NCBI GenBank assembly: GCA_964387945.1 | Contig: CAYLYX010000008.1 | Span: 120,608-184,607 of the forward strand | Source of the DNA: Parvicella sp964387945 | GTDB lineage: Bacteria > Bacteroidota > Bacteroidia > Flavobacteriales_D > Parvicellaceae | DNA: 64,000 nucleotides | Direction of reading: 5' to 3' | In this document: positions 7,768 through 15,604 of the stretch, piece after piece | How positions within the stretch are numbered: the first letter of the stretch is position 1 | Layout: each line of letters starts with the position of its first letter | Translations under genes and position numbers: made by a program | Notes under the pieces: generated by a model | The model's database searches: none | What the model was told of the DNA's origin: nothing | Seen by the model: the letters and a program-made list of their open reading frames with translations, nothing else

Positions 7768-8561
7768 CACGTTTTTGGGAAAAAATATTGTTCCCACCCG
7801 TGTTGCTCAATGCAGAAAAGATCAACCGTAAATTAAAGGGAAAGACCGTTTTAATTACAGGTGCAAGTAAGGGTATTGGTAGAGCGATAGCAGAGCAAAC
7901 TGCTTCAAACAATATCCATTTTATTTTGGTTGCACGATCCATTGATCTTCTAAAAGAAGTTGAGGCAACTCTCCTTCAAAAGGGAGCAACGATCCAAATC
8001 ATTGTAGCAGATTTGAGGGAAGAAAGCGATGTGGATAGCATCATTAATCAGTTAAGTCACGTTGATATCATCATCAGCAATGCAGGTAAATCTATTCGTA
8101 GAAGTTTATGGGATTCACTAGATCGCTTTACAGATATTGATCGAACGGCAAAGGTAAATTATCTTGGGCCTACACGTTTGATACTTGGTTTATTGCCAAA
8201 AATGAAAAAGAATGGAGTAATTATCAATGTTTCGGCACTCAATGTATTGCTTAATCCAGCTAAGAAATGGGCGGTATATCAAGGCTCTAAAGCTGCTTTT
8301 GATCAATGGTTTCGATCTATAGTTCCTGAGTTGAAGCAGAGAGGTGTTAAAGGTAAATCGGTATATCTTCCGTTGGTGAGAACGGCAATGATAGCACCTA
8401 CAGAACACTATAAAAAGTATCCTGCAATGAGTCCTGAAGCTGTGGCAAAAATAATAGCTAGATTGATGGTCAATAAGCGATCGAGATACCGACCATGGTG
8501 GTTGCCGTTCGTGCAGTTTTTTGATTTTTTCTTCGGACGAATCTGGTGGAAAACACAATAG
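7764..8561 (+). CDS. Short-chain dehydrogenase/reductase
   Basis: A classical SDR of 265 residues. The cofactor motif 'LITGASKGIGRAIAEQ' (TGxxxGxG) sits near residue 31, 'IIISNAG' is the NAG motif, and 'VYQGSKAAFDQW' supplies the catalytic Tyr-x3-Lys. The C-terminus is hydrophobic and aromatic-rich ('WWLPFVQFFDFFFGRIWW'), which may associate with the membrane. It overlaps the HsdR-N gene by 4 bases and is followed after 3 bases by an AMP-dependent acyl ligase. The pair suggests reduction of a ketoacyl or ketone lipid intermediate, but the substrate is inferred only. Confidence 0.88.
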   Translation: MTRFWEKILFPPVLLNAEKINRKLKGKTVLITGASKGIGRAIAEQTASNNIHFILVARSIDLLKEVEATLLQKGATIQIIVADLREESDVDSIINQLSHVDIIISNAGKSIRRSLWDSLDRFTDIDRTAKVNYLGPTRLILGLLPKMKKNGVIINVSALNVLLNPAKKWAVYQGSKAAFDQWFRSIVPELKQRGVKGKSVYLPLVRTAMIAPTEHYKKYPAMSPEAVAKIIARLMVNKRSRYRPWWLPFVQFFDFFFGRIWWKTQ

Positions 8562-8564
8562 TGG

Positions 8565-9932
8565 ATGCATGCAGTTTTTCAAATAGCCAAAATATTTAAA
8601 CTCTATAATCCACTGCGATTATTTTGGTTCGCTGTCTGCGTGTTTGTTTACGGTTTAAATATCTATGCCATTCTTAAGTTTTATACCAAAGTTAAACCTC
8701 GTAGTATCGCAGCTCAGGTGGATGGTGTTTCGATGGCACATGAAGAACTATTAAAAAAGATAGCAGCATTTCACAATCATTTTAGACTACAATTGAGCAG
8801 TAGCTCAACTGTCGGAGTGGTTATGCCTAACTCCATGGAGTTGATTGTTACCATATTAAGTTTGTCTTTGCTCAATAAACAAACCTATTTGATCTCTCCG
8901 AAAGCTAAGAACTTAAAAGACCTCAAAGACCGTCATCATTTGGATGTTTTACTACAGTTGGAGGACGTCAGAAAAATAGATGAGTCTAATGAACGATTAC
9001 GAAGAAAAGACCTAAAGTTGGGTAGAGTAAGTATCCTCACCAGCGGAACTACAGGAGCTCAAAAACCCGTGACCAGAAAGTTCAAGGCGAAGCCGTTTGT
9101 CTCTGTTTTTGTTGACCTAATCAAGCGATTAGAATTGGCCGAAGTCAGGGCATGCTACATCGGGGTTCCGCTTTATCATGGGTATGGTTTAGCCACCTTG
9201 ATGATGAGTTTGATATTAGGGAAAAAAGTAGTTGTTGACGGGAATCAATTCGTTAATTGGTTTTCAACCTCTTCGAGAATTCAGAACAGTTTATTGGCGT
9301 TAGTTCCCATCCAGCTAGATCAGCTATTAGAGCAGGAGAATATTCTGCTAAATGGAGAGAAGGTTGTTGTGGGTGGAGCACCATTGAGTCAGCGGACGTT
9401 TGAAAAGTTGAAGAAAATGCATCCAGAAAGTAGACTTTACAATTTGTACGGTACATCAGAAAGTGGTGTGAGTTTTTTAGCTGAGCTATCGATGAAAGTG
9501 TCTGAACCTGTCAACGTGGGAGTGCCTTTAAGAGGAGTAGAGTGGAGAATAAAAGAAGAGCGATTATGGCTCAGAACCCCCTGGAGTCACACCGTTGATT
9601 GGGTGGATACAGGTGATCGTTTGGAGCAGCTAGACGATGGAAGATTTGTTTGGAAGGGTAGGGCGGATGATATGATCATTTCTGGAGGTATTAATGCTTT
9701 TCCATCCGAGTTAGAAGAAGTAGTTTTAACCTATCCAGAAGTAGTTGATGCAAAAGCAGAAGCCGTTCATGATGAGAAGTATTTTCAAAGGTTTCGTTTG
9801 AAAATAACAACCAAAGAGCTTATTTCTATTGAGAGGTTCAAACAGGAACTAACAAATCGCCTGCCTCCCCATCTTGTGCCGATGGATGTGATCTTGGTAG
9901 ATGAAATCAAGCGCAACGAATTGGGTAAGTAA
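8565..9932 (+). CDS. AMP-dependent synthetase/ligase (acyl-CoA or acyl-ACP ligase family)
   Basis: An ANL-superfamily adenylating enzyme of 455 residues. The phosphate loop 'LTSGTTGAQKPV' is near residue 158, 'YNLYGTSESG' (YGxTE) near 295, and 'DTGDRLEQLDDGRFVWKGRADDMIISGG' spans the aspartate and hinge motifs from about 348. The usual A10 motif near the C-terminus is reduced to 'RNELGK', and the catalytic Lys is the very last residue. The N-terminus carries a hydrophobic stretch ('RLFWFAVCVFVYGLNIYAI'), suggesting membrane association. It is the last gene of the operon with the SDR and abuts the stop of the convergent TonB_C gene. Confidence 0.85.
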   Translation: MHAVFQIAKIFKLYNPLRLFWFAVCVFVYGLNIYAILKFYTKVKPRSIAAQVDGVSMAHEELLKKIAAFHNHFRLQLSSSSTVGVVMPNSMELIVTILSLSLLNKQTYLISPKAKNLKDLKDRHHLDVLLQLEDVRKIDESNERLRRKDLKLGRVSILTSGTTGAQKPVTRKFKAKPFVSVFVDLIKRLELAEVRACYIGVPLYHGYGLATLMMSLILGKKVVVDGNQFVNWFSTSSRIQNSLLALVPIQLDQLLEQENILLNGEKVVVGGAPLSQRTFEKLKKMHPESRLYNLYGTSESGVSFLAELSMKVSEPVNVGVPLRGVEWRIKEERLWLRTPWSHTVDWVDTGDRLEQLDDGRFVWKGRADDMIISGGINAFPSELEEVVLTYPEVVDAKAEAVHDEKYFQRFRLKITTKELISIERFKQELTNRLPPHLVPMDVILVDEIKRNELGK

Positions 9933-10325
9933 TTAATCCAAGAAACAGATTCTCAAAGGAACAACATATTTAACCTTCACGGGTTGTCCATGCTGTTTTC
10001 CAGGAGTCCATTTTGGCATATTGCTTAAATGGTCAAGCGCTGCTAGAGTTATGGGATGATTTTCATTTCTCAGCGCCTTAAGGTCTGTTACAGAACCATC
10101 ACACTGTACGATAAATTCAAAGTAAAATTTACTTTGAATATGCGTTTGTGAAACATCTGGCACCGTAAAATCTGCCATGAATTGGTACATCTTTTCAAGT
10201 CCGCCTGGGAACTCAGGCATCTCTTCAACAGTTTCATAGACTGTTGTGTCACATTCTTGAGCTAAAGAATGGAAACTTGATGCAAACAGCGAGAAAAGAA
10301 AGAAAAAACTAGTTGTCTGGAGCAT
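9933..10325 (-). CDS. Secreted TonB C-terminal-like domain protein
   Basis: After the signal peptide 'MLQTTSFFFLFSLFASSFHS', the mature protein is essentially one TonB_C-like domain. It starts 'VEEMPEFPGGLEKMYQFM' and ends 'MPKWTPGKQHGQPVKVKYVVPLRI'. True TonB needs an N-terminal membrane anchor and a Pro-rich spanner to couple ExbBD to outer-membrane receptors; both are missing, so energy transduction is unlikely and the role is unknown. ATG 10325 is preferred to a longer frame because it begins the signal peptide. It overlaps the end of the upstream secreted-protein gene by 17 bases, so the two are probably an operon. Confidence 0.8.
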   Translation of the reverse strand: MLQTTSFFFLFSLFASSFHSLAQECDTTVYETVEEMPEFPGGLEKMYQFMADFTVPDVSQTHIQSKFYFEFIVQCDGSVTDLKALRNENHPITLAALDHLSNMPKWTPGKQHGQPVKVKYVVPLRICFLD

Positions 10326-11196
10326 TATATTTTGATCTGAACTTTTGATTGGATCGAGCATCAACATCCTTGATGTAAACCCATTTACCATTTTCTAGAA
10401 GATAAGCGTCAAAGCTAAGGTCAGGTCCCATCCAAATGTTCAACTCATCTCCACCTGGAACAATTGACGTTAAGTGGTCAAAAATGAGCATTTCTTCTTT
10501 TTTTGTTTTCTGATGTTTTAACGACATCACGGCATCTTCTGTATATTCAAAAATGATCCTTCGCTTTGTCTTTTCACCATCTTCCTTAAACATCGCTTCA
10601 CCAAATTTCAATCGATCAGATTTGTGAAATTTCATAGTTTCGATGATCTTCTTATTGCTGAGCATGTCATTTCCATCCCAACCTAGTAGCGTGTACTGCG
10701 TCTTCCACCCTTTGTCAATTGGAATGATTTTGTAGTACAAGCAACCATACCACTTCTTTTCTGTGAGTGCTTTGAACTCTACGTCATATGGAAAGTCATC
10801 TGAATGATCAAACAATTCTATGATGACAAACTCTCCCGACTTAGGATCCTTTTTCATCATCAAGCAGTAGTACTTATGCCGCTTATAATCACCATACTCC
10901 ATGTTCCAATTGAAGATTCTGAATGCTCCATCTGGCGATTTAATTGTGCTAATCATTCTAGCCAGCGTATCAAAGTCATGCGTAAAAGTTTCATCGTACT
11001 CCATCATTTTTCGAAGAATTTCTTCAAACTCCTGATTATATTGATGTTGCTCTTTTATGGTTTCATACTGTCGAGCTTCATGTAACTTGGCTACTGCTTC
11101 CAGTTCAAGTTCCTTGATCTTTTCAATATTACTTTGTGCCATCGGAGCGATAGCTAAAAGAACAGCGAATATGAATAAGTTAACTTTCATCATCAT
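10309..11196 (-). CDS. Secreted hypothetical protein
   Basis: No family recognised with confidence. The 295-residue protein has a signal peptide ('MMMKVNLFIFAVLLAIAPMAQ') and then an exported body with many aromatic and charged residues ('IFNWNMEYGDYKRHKYYCLMM', 'WYGCLYYKIIPIDKGWKTQY', 'LIFDHLTSI'). It resembles conserved Bacteroidota proteins of unknown function. Three consecutive ATGs allow starts at 11196, 11193 or 11190. It is followed by, and overlaps, the small secreted TonB_C protein. A terminator upstream (11219-11248) separates it from the ferredoxin gene. Confidence 0.75.
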   Translation of the reverse strand: MMMKVNLFIFAVLLAIAPMAQSNIEKIKELELEAVAKLHEARQYETIKEQHQYNQEFEEILRKMMEYDETFTHDFDTLARMISTIKSPDGAFRIFNWNMEYGDYKRHKYYCLMMKKDPKSGEFVIIELFDHSDDFPYDVEFKALTEKKWYGCLYYKIIPIDKGWKTQYTLLGWDGNDMLSNKKIIETMKFHKSDRLKFGEAMFKEDGEKTKRRIIFEYTEDAVMSLKHQKTKKEEMLIFDHLTSIVPGGDELNIWMGPDLSFDAYLLENGKWVYIKDVDARSNQKFRSKYNAPDN

Positions 11197-11218
11197 TAAA
11201 TGTACTAAAATCGAGCCA

Positions 11219-11248
11219 CAAAAAAACCATCAGTAGCTACTGATGGTT
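11219..11248 (-). terminator. Rho-independent terminator of the ferredoxin gene
   Basis: A perfect 24-bp palindrome (11225-11248, half-site AACCATCAGTAG) is followed on the minus strand by a run of seven T (11226-11220). It lies 36 bases after the ferredoxin stop. Because the palindrome has no non-pairing centre, a few inner bases must open to form the loop. Confidence 0.85.
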
Positions 11249-11284
11249 ATATAACGTAAGATTGGTTATTCAGTTACAATTATC

Positions 11285-11638
11285 TTAGCCCAAGTGAAGG
11301 CTGTCTTTTTTAGCCAGTAGTGCTTCATCAGATTCTCTGATATCCTCATCGTCTACACAACAGTCTACAGGACATACTGCAGCGCACTGAGGTTCATCAT
11401 GAAACCCTTTGCACTCTGTACATTTATCTGGGACGATGTAATACACATCCATGTCGACTGGCTCGTTTTCTTCATCCGCATCTACCGTAACTCCAGAGTT
11501 TTTACCGGTATACGCTCCTTTTAAAGAAGTTCCTTCGCTATATTTCCAAAGTGCTCCTCCTTCATAAATAGCGTTGTTTGGACATTCCGGTTCACATGCT
11601 CCACAGTTGATGCATTCATCTGTTATTTTGATTGCCAT
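11285..11638 (-). CDS. 2[4Fe-4S] ferredoxin
   Basis: A 117-residue dicluster ferredoxin. The first cluster motif is C9-x2-C12-x2-C15-x3-C19-P ('CINCGACEPECP'). The second, C73-x2-C76-x8-C85-x3-C89-P, has the longer loop seen in the Bacteroidota/Chromatium type. The acidic region between them (residues 53-64) and the acidic C-terminus fit an electron carrier in the cytosol. It is divergent from a LuxC-type acyl-CoA reductase, a neighbour pairing conserved in Flavobacteriia. It is followed by a strong terminator and is therefore monocistronic. Confidence 0.92.
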   Translation of the reverse strand: MAIKITDECINCGACEPECPNNAIYEGGALWKYSEGTSLKGAYTGKNSGVTVDADEENEPVDMDVYYIVPDKCTECKGFHDEPQCAAVCPVDCCVDDEDIRESDEALLAKKDSLHLG

Positions 11639-11661
11639 AGCTGTTAAACTTTGTAATTTTG
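11632..11661 (+). promoter_or_regulatory. Promoter of the acyl-CoA reductase gene
   Basis: TTG at 11632-11634, a 19-base spacer and TAATTTTG (11654-11661) match the Bacteroidota -33/-7 pattern. The start codon follows at 11688. Confidence 0.5.
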
Positions 11662-11663
11662 GA

Positions 11664-11671
11664 CAAAGTTA
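11664..11671 (-). promoter_or_regulatory. -7 element (TAACTTTG) for the ferredoxin gene
   Basis: This perfect TAnnTTTG match on the minus strand lies 25 bases before the ferredoxin ATG. Together with the sequence to its left it forms an inverted repeat, AACTTTGT-8-ACAAAGTT (11647-11670), centred on the divergent promoters. It could be an operator or a by-product of the facing -7 boxes. Confidence 0.45.
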
Positions 11672-11687
11672 CAATACAAATAATTAG

Positions 11688-12737
11688 ATGATGCCAGATT
11701 CAAAAATAAATGCGTTAGTTCGTTTAGGAAAGGTGATGGGAGCCATTGGAACGGATGCAGGATGGGAAGGGTTTAACCTAGGGATAACCGCTCAAGAATT
11801 TGAGAAGCTACAAATCGCTGTGAATCAAGCAAAAATGTATAATGGATGGTTTGAACCATCGGAGGTGAAACGTTCATTTCGTGCCTGGGTAGAGGTTTTA
11901 AATGAGGAGGAGCTCAATGGTTGGTTGGCAAAGTATGAGACAATTCATACTGATTCTAAATGTGTTGCGATTATCATGGCGGGGAATATTCCGCTCGTTG
12001 GATTCCATGATTTGATCAGTGTTTATTTGAGCGGTCACCAAGCCAAAGTGAAAATGAGTAGCGAGGATGATAAGTTACTTCCAGCTCTTTTAGAGGTTTG
12101 GAAATTGTTTGATGATGATTTGTTGTCAAGTGTTCAAATGGCTGGACCTAAACTGGGTAATTTTGATGCCGTCATCGCAACGGGAAGTAATAATACGGCA
12201 CGTCATTTTGAGCAGTATTTTGGACAATATCCCAACATCATCAGGAAAAACAGGACGTCAGTGGCGGTGTTGAACGGAGAAGAATCCGAAGATGAGTTAA
12301 AGGCACTCGCTACCGATGTCTTTGCTTATTTTGGTTTGGGTTGCCGAAGTGTGACGAAGTTATACCTACCCAAAGGTTTTGATTTGAATAAAGTGTTTGG
12401 TGGATTGTTTCATTGGCAGGAGGTCGTAAATAACAAGAAGTACGGTAATAATTACGACTATCATAAAGCTATTTTCTTACTAGAAGGATATGATGTTTTG
12501 GAAAACGGATTTGTTCTACTGAAAGAAGATGAGAGTCTCAACTCCCCAATAGGGACGTTGTACTATGAGTTTTATGAGGATGAAAATCAATTGAGAAATA
12601 AGTTGGAAGGGATGAAGGATGATATTCAATGCACAGTGAGTAAGAAGGATATTCCTTTTGGACAATCTCAAGCACCAAAACTTTGGGATTACGCTGATGG
12701 AGTAGATACGATGGAGTTTTTGAAGTCGCTCAAATAG
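11688..12737 (+). CDS. Acyl-CoA reductase (LuxC family)
   Basis: A 349-residue aldehyde-dehydrogenase-fold protein of the LuxC type, which reduces acyl-CoA or acyl thioesters to aldehydes. Seen: 'VAIIMAGNIPLVGFHDLISV' (cofactor-binding region), 'VIATGSNNTARHF' and 'YFGLGCRSVTKLYLP', in which Cys of LGCRS is the candidate acyl-accepting nucleophile. There are no lux genes, so it is not a luminescence gene; the conserved divergent ferredoxin neighbour suggests a lipid or redox role. ATG 11688 and 11691 are adjacent candidates. The 100 bases that follow contain no recognisable element. Confidence 0.82.
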   Translation: MMPDSKINALVRLGKVMGAIGTDAGWEGFNLGITAQEFEKLQIAVNQAKMYNGWFEPSEVKRSFRAWVEVLNEEELNGWLAKYETIHTDSKCVAIIMAGNIPLVGFHDLISVYLSGHQAKVKMSSEDDKLLPALLEVWKLFDDDLLSSVQMAGPKLGNFDAVIATGSNNTARHFEQYFGQYPNIIRKNRTSVAVLNGEESEDELKALATDVFAYFGLGCRSVTKLYLPKGFDLNKVFGGLFHWQEVVNNKKYGNNYDYHKAIFLLEGYDVLENGFVLLKEDESLNSPIGTLYYEFYEDENQLRNKLEGMKDDIQCTVSKKDIPFGQSQAPKLWDYADGVDTMEFLKSLK

Positions 12738-12839
12738 AAGTGTGAATTCTTGAGATTTGTTGATTGAGCGGCCCTTTGAATTAGGTGTTACTTGTAGAAA
12801 GATCAGGTGTTTAATCAATATTGGCAGATAATCATCTCA

Positions 12840-13817
12840 TTACCCTTTAGGTTTCATTGATTTTAATTTTTCTTTGAGGCCTGTAAGTTTTCTTTTGGCC
12901 ATAGCCCTATAATTCTCTTTCCTAAGGACATCAAACTCAACAATCTTTTGATTAATGATTTTTCCTCTTTCAAACTTATTGAGATCGTTATAGTAAGGAT
13001 TGATCCCTCTAGGATTTACCAGTTTTTTATGATAATGAACGTGACCAACACGAGAAATGTCTTCAACATTGAAATCCTTGTTTTGACATTCTTTAAGGAG
13101 GTGAAGAGGACAGTTAAACTCTTTTGGGATGAACTGAACTTGTAGGTTCATTGCTGAAATCGTAGCACTCAAGACACTCTGTTCAACAAAGAATAGACCT
13201 TTACTTGGCATAAGGTTTAAGTCCATTATTTTTTTGAAATTGGAAGCCCAATTTTGGAAAAGACCATCATTATTGGATGAAATAATCATCCCTGAGTTAT
13301 AATATTCAAGGATTTCTGTATTGTCTACAGAGGTGAAAATTGTCTTGTGATTTTCTTTTTTTATCCCAAACCTCTGGTAGAGCTCTTTCCAATAATAGCC
13401 ATTTTCATTCAAAAATAATTTGTCGGAGCCGACATTAATTTTATCCACAGGTCTCATAAAGAGTTCTCCTTGCTTCATATCTTTAATGAAGTCTGGAGAA
13501 TTCATGAAAAAAGTATCACCGTCTAGAAAGATCAAAATATCTGCATCACTTATGCTTTCTCTGTGCGCACATACAAGTGGTTTATTGGCAAGTGGATATT
13601 TAGGAAACTCAGAATTGAGTTCAATATCCACATAGTTTACATCGTACTTTTTAAAAAAGTCGATTGTAGAATCAGAGATATTACCTTTTCTAGGTTTGTA
13701 GCTGTAAATATCAGCATCTGCAAGAATACCACCGAAAGTTCTGATGCTGTAAACCAATAACTTGGATTGAGCCTCCAAATACCCAGCTTCAGTACAAATG
13801 ATGATTTCTATCTTCAT
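12840..13817 (-). CDS. Glycosyltransferase-like protein (GT-A fold, DxD motif)
   Basis: A 325-residue protein beginning 'MKIEIIICTEAGYLEAQSKL'. A DxD-type metal/nucleotide-sugar motif is present at D99-G-D101 ('ILIFLDGDTFF'), followed by 'EYYNSGMIISSNN', which resembles the acceptor region of GT8-type enzymes, and 'GHVHYH' near the C-terminus. The C-terminal tail is strongly basic ('KRKLTGLKEKLKSMKPKG'), which may hold it at the membrane. It stands alone between convergent luxC-type and dnaN genes, without a polysaccharide cluster, so the acceptor is unknown. By eye it is more AT-rich than its neighbours. Confidence 0.7.
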   Translation of the reverse strand: MKIEIIICTEAGYLEAQSKLLVYSIRTFGGILADADIYSYKPRKGNISDSTIDFFKKYDVNYVDIELNSEFPKYPLANKPLVCAHRESISDADILIFLDGDTFFMNSPDFIKDMKQGELFMRPVDKINVGSDKLFLNENGYYWKELYQRFGIKKENHKTIFTSVDNTEILEYYNSGMIISSNNDGLFQNWASNFKKIMDLNLMPSKGLFFVEQSVLSATISAMNLQVQFIPKEFNCPLHLLKECQNKDFNVEDISRVGHVHYHKKLVNPRGINPYYNDLNKFERGKIINQKIVEFDVLRKENYRAMAKRKLTGLKEKLKSMKPKG

Positions 13818-13865
13818 GGATATAACTCAACGTTTACAAAAGTTCTAACTTGGAAAAACTCATGC

Positions 13866-14984
13866 TTAGCTATTCAGCATCACTGGCATTACCAACATCA
13901 AAATGTCTTCTCCTTCATCTTCTGAGCTTTCAGGAAGAAGAATTCCCGCACGGTTGGGAGCACTTAGTTCCAATACAAGCGATTCTGAATCGACATTGTT
14001 CACCATTTCCATCAAGAAGCGTGAGTTAAACCCAATCTCGATGTCTTCACCTTCATAAGCGCAGGTTAACTCTTCTTTTGCAGCATTAGCAAAATCCAAA
14101 TCTTCTGCACTGATGATCAGTTGACTTCCAGAAATTTTCAATCGTACTTGATGTGTTGTTTTGTTAGCAAAGATGGAAACTCGCTTCAATGAACTTGAAA
14201 ACTGTGATTTACCAATCGTCATACGGTTTGGATTGTCTGAAGGTATAACCGCTTCGTAATTTGGGTACTTTCCGTCAATCAAACGACAAATCAACGTGAA
14301 GTTGCCAAACTTAAATTGCGCGTTAGATTCGTTGTATTCTAAACTAACATCACCGTCAATATTTCCCAACAGTCCTTTCAAAAGGTTCATTGGTTTTCGT
14401 GGGATGATGAAGGAAGCCATACTATCAGACTTAAGATCCGTTCTTCTATAGCGAACTAACTTGTGTGCATCTGTCGCTACGAATGTAATGTTACTATCAT
14501 CCATTTGACAGAAAACGCCACTCATTACAGGTCTAAGGTCATCATTTCCAGCTGCGAACAAAGTCTTTTCAATGGCTTGCTGCAACGTTCCAGTTGGTAA
14601 GCTTACCGATGATGGTTTTTCCAAAACAGGAACCTTAGGGAACTCTTCTGCATTGTAACCAGAAAGGGAGTACTTTCCGTAATCAGAAGAAATCTCAATT
14701 CCTAACTTGTCATTAATGCTAAACGTCAGCGGATGATCAGGGAAAGTCTTAAGAATATCCAAAAGTAACTTTGCTGGTACAGCAACACTACCTTCATCTT
14801 TTGATTGCACCTCAATTTGGGTGCTCATAGTTGATTCTAAATCTGAAGCTGCAATGCTCAGTGAATTTTTACCAATTTCAAAAAGGAAGTTGTCCAGAAT
14901 TGGTAATGTGTTTGACGAGTTCAATACGCCTCCAACGGCCTGTAAAGCCTTTAATAAACTTGTACTTGATACAATAAAATTCAT
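13866..14984 (-). CDS. dnaN: DNA polymerase III subunit beta (sliding clamp)
   Basis: The ring-shaped clamp that tethers DNA polymerase III to DNA. The 372-residue protein has the three-domain clamp pattern: 'MNFIVSSTSLLKALQAVGGVL' at the start, 'LPILDNFLFEI', 'RPVMSGVFCQMDDSNITFVATDAHKL' in the middle domain, and the C-terminal 'LMLVMPVMLNS' typical of Bacteroidota. It is not beside dnaA, gyrB or recF, so this is not the classical origin cluster. A TATATTTG box stands 27 bases upstream of the ATG. Confidence 0.97.
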   Translation of the reverse strand: MNFIVSSTSLLKALQAVGGVLNSSNTLPILDNFLFEIGKNSLSIAASDLESTMSTQIEVQSKDEGSVAVPAKLLLDILKTFPDHPLTFSINDKLGIEISSDYGKYSLSGYNAEEFPKVPVLEKPSSVSLPTGTLQQAIEKTLFAAGNDDLRPVMSGVFCQMDDSNITFVATDAHKLVRYRRTDLKSDSMASFIIPRKPMNLLKGLLGNIDGDVSLEYNESNAQFKFGNFTLICRLIDGKYPNYEAVIPSDNPNRMTIGKSQFSSSLKRVSIFANKTTHQVRLKISGSQLIISAEDLDFANAAKEELTCAYEGEDIEIGFNSRFLMEMVNNVDSESLVLELSAPNRAGILLPESSEDEGEDILMLVMPVMLNS

Positions 14985-15010
14985 CTTCGATTCTCGTTTT
15001 AAGTAGCCAA

Positions 15011-15018
15011 CAAATATA
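15011..15018 (-). promoter_or_regulatory. -7 element (TATATTTG) for dnaN
   Basis: This perfect TAnnTTTG match on the minus strand lies 27 bases before the dnaN ATG. No -33 TTG is obvious at the usual distance. Confidence 0.45.
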
Positions 15019-15084
15019 AATTTTCTGACCTATTAAATTTGTTTGAGAACCGTATAGATGTTAATAGTTTTCAACAATAATAGA

Positions 15085-15594
15085 CTACTTTTCCTTTGCA
15101 GGAATGCGCCCACCCATGTAGAAATACTTTTTATAATATTTCTCTGATAAATTGTTGATCATCACACCACGAGAAACGGATGCGTGAACGAAGTAGCCAT
15201 CTTGAAGATAGATACCAATGTGAGAAATTTTACTCTTATTAATTTTAAAGAAAACCAGATCGCCTTCTTTTAGGTTGTTTTCCTCAATCGGGGTACATCC
15301 CGAATAAATGTGACTGGCACTTCCTTTGAGCTCCAAATGGTAAACCTCTTTAAAAATGGCCTTTACCAAACCGCTACAATCTACACCTTTTCTTGAAGAT
15401 CCGGCATAGTGATAAGGTACACCTAGCCAGTCGTAAAATGAATTATAAAGTGGTAGGTAAGAACAAGAGTCGATGTCCATTCCCGACTCGCAGAAAACAT
15501 CCGTTTTGGTTACAGCAATACAGCTATCAGGAGTACTATTACTAAAACCAAGTTGAACGATCAACGAAAAAACTATGAACCACAAAAATCGCAT
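15085..15594 (-). CDS. NlpC/P60 (C40) cell-wall endopeptidase
   Basis: An exported papain-like peptidase of 169 residues that would cut stem peptides of peptidoglycan. It has a signal peptide ('MRFLWFIVFSLIVQLGFS'). The catalytic triad is visible: Cys73 in 'GVDCSGLVKAIF', His125 in 'ISHIGIYL' and His137 in 'FVHASVSRGV'. The fold core 'WLGVPYHYAGSSRKG' precedes the Cys as usual. Gene order and a 10-base gap place it downstream of ilvE in one transcript. Confidence 0.9.
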   Translation of the reverse strand: MRFLWFIVFSLIVQLGFSNSTPDSCIAVTKTDVFCESGMDIDSCSYLPLYNSFYDWLGVPYHYAGSSRKGVDCSGLVKAIFKEVYHLELKGSASHIYSGCTPIEENNLKEGDLVFFKINKSKISHIGIYLQDGYFVHASVSRGVMINNLSEKYYKKYFYMGGRIPAKEK

Positions 15595-15604
15595 TGTAAA
15601 TACG

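Noticed and set aside
8190..8582. 130-residue minus-strand ORF inside the SDR gene
   Set aside because: It is antisense to a well-supported SDR with complete catalytic motifs and shows no homologous features of its own.
13866..14984. Replication origin near dnaN
   Set aside because: dnaA, recF and gyrB are absent and no DnaA-box cluster was seen in the flanking gaps.
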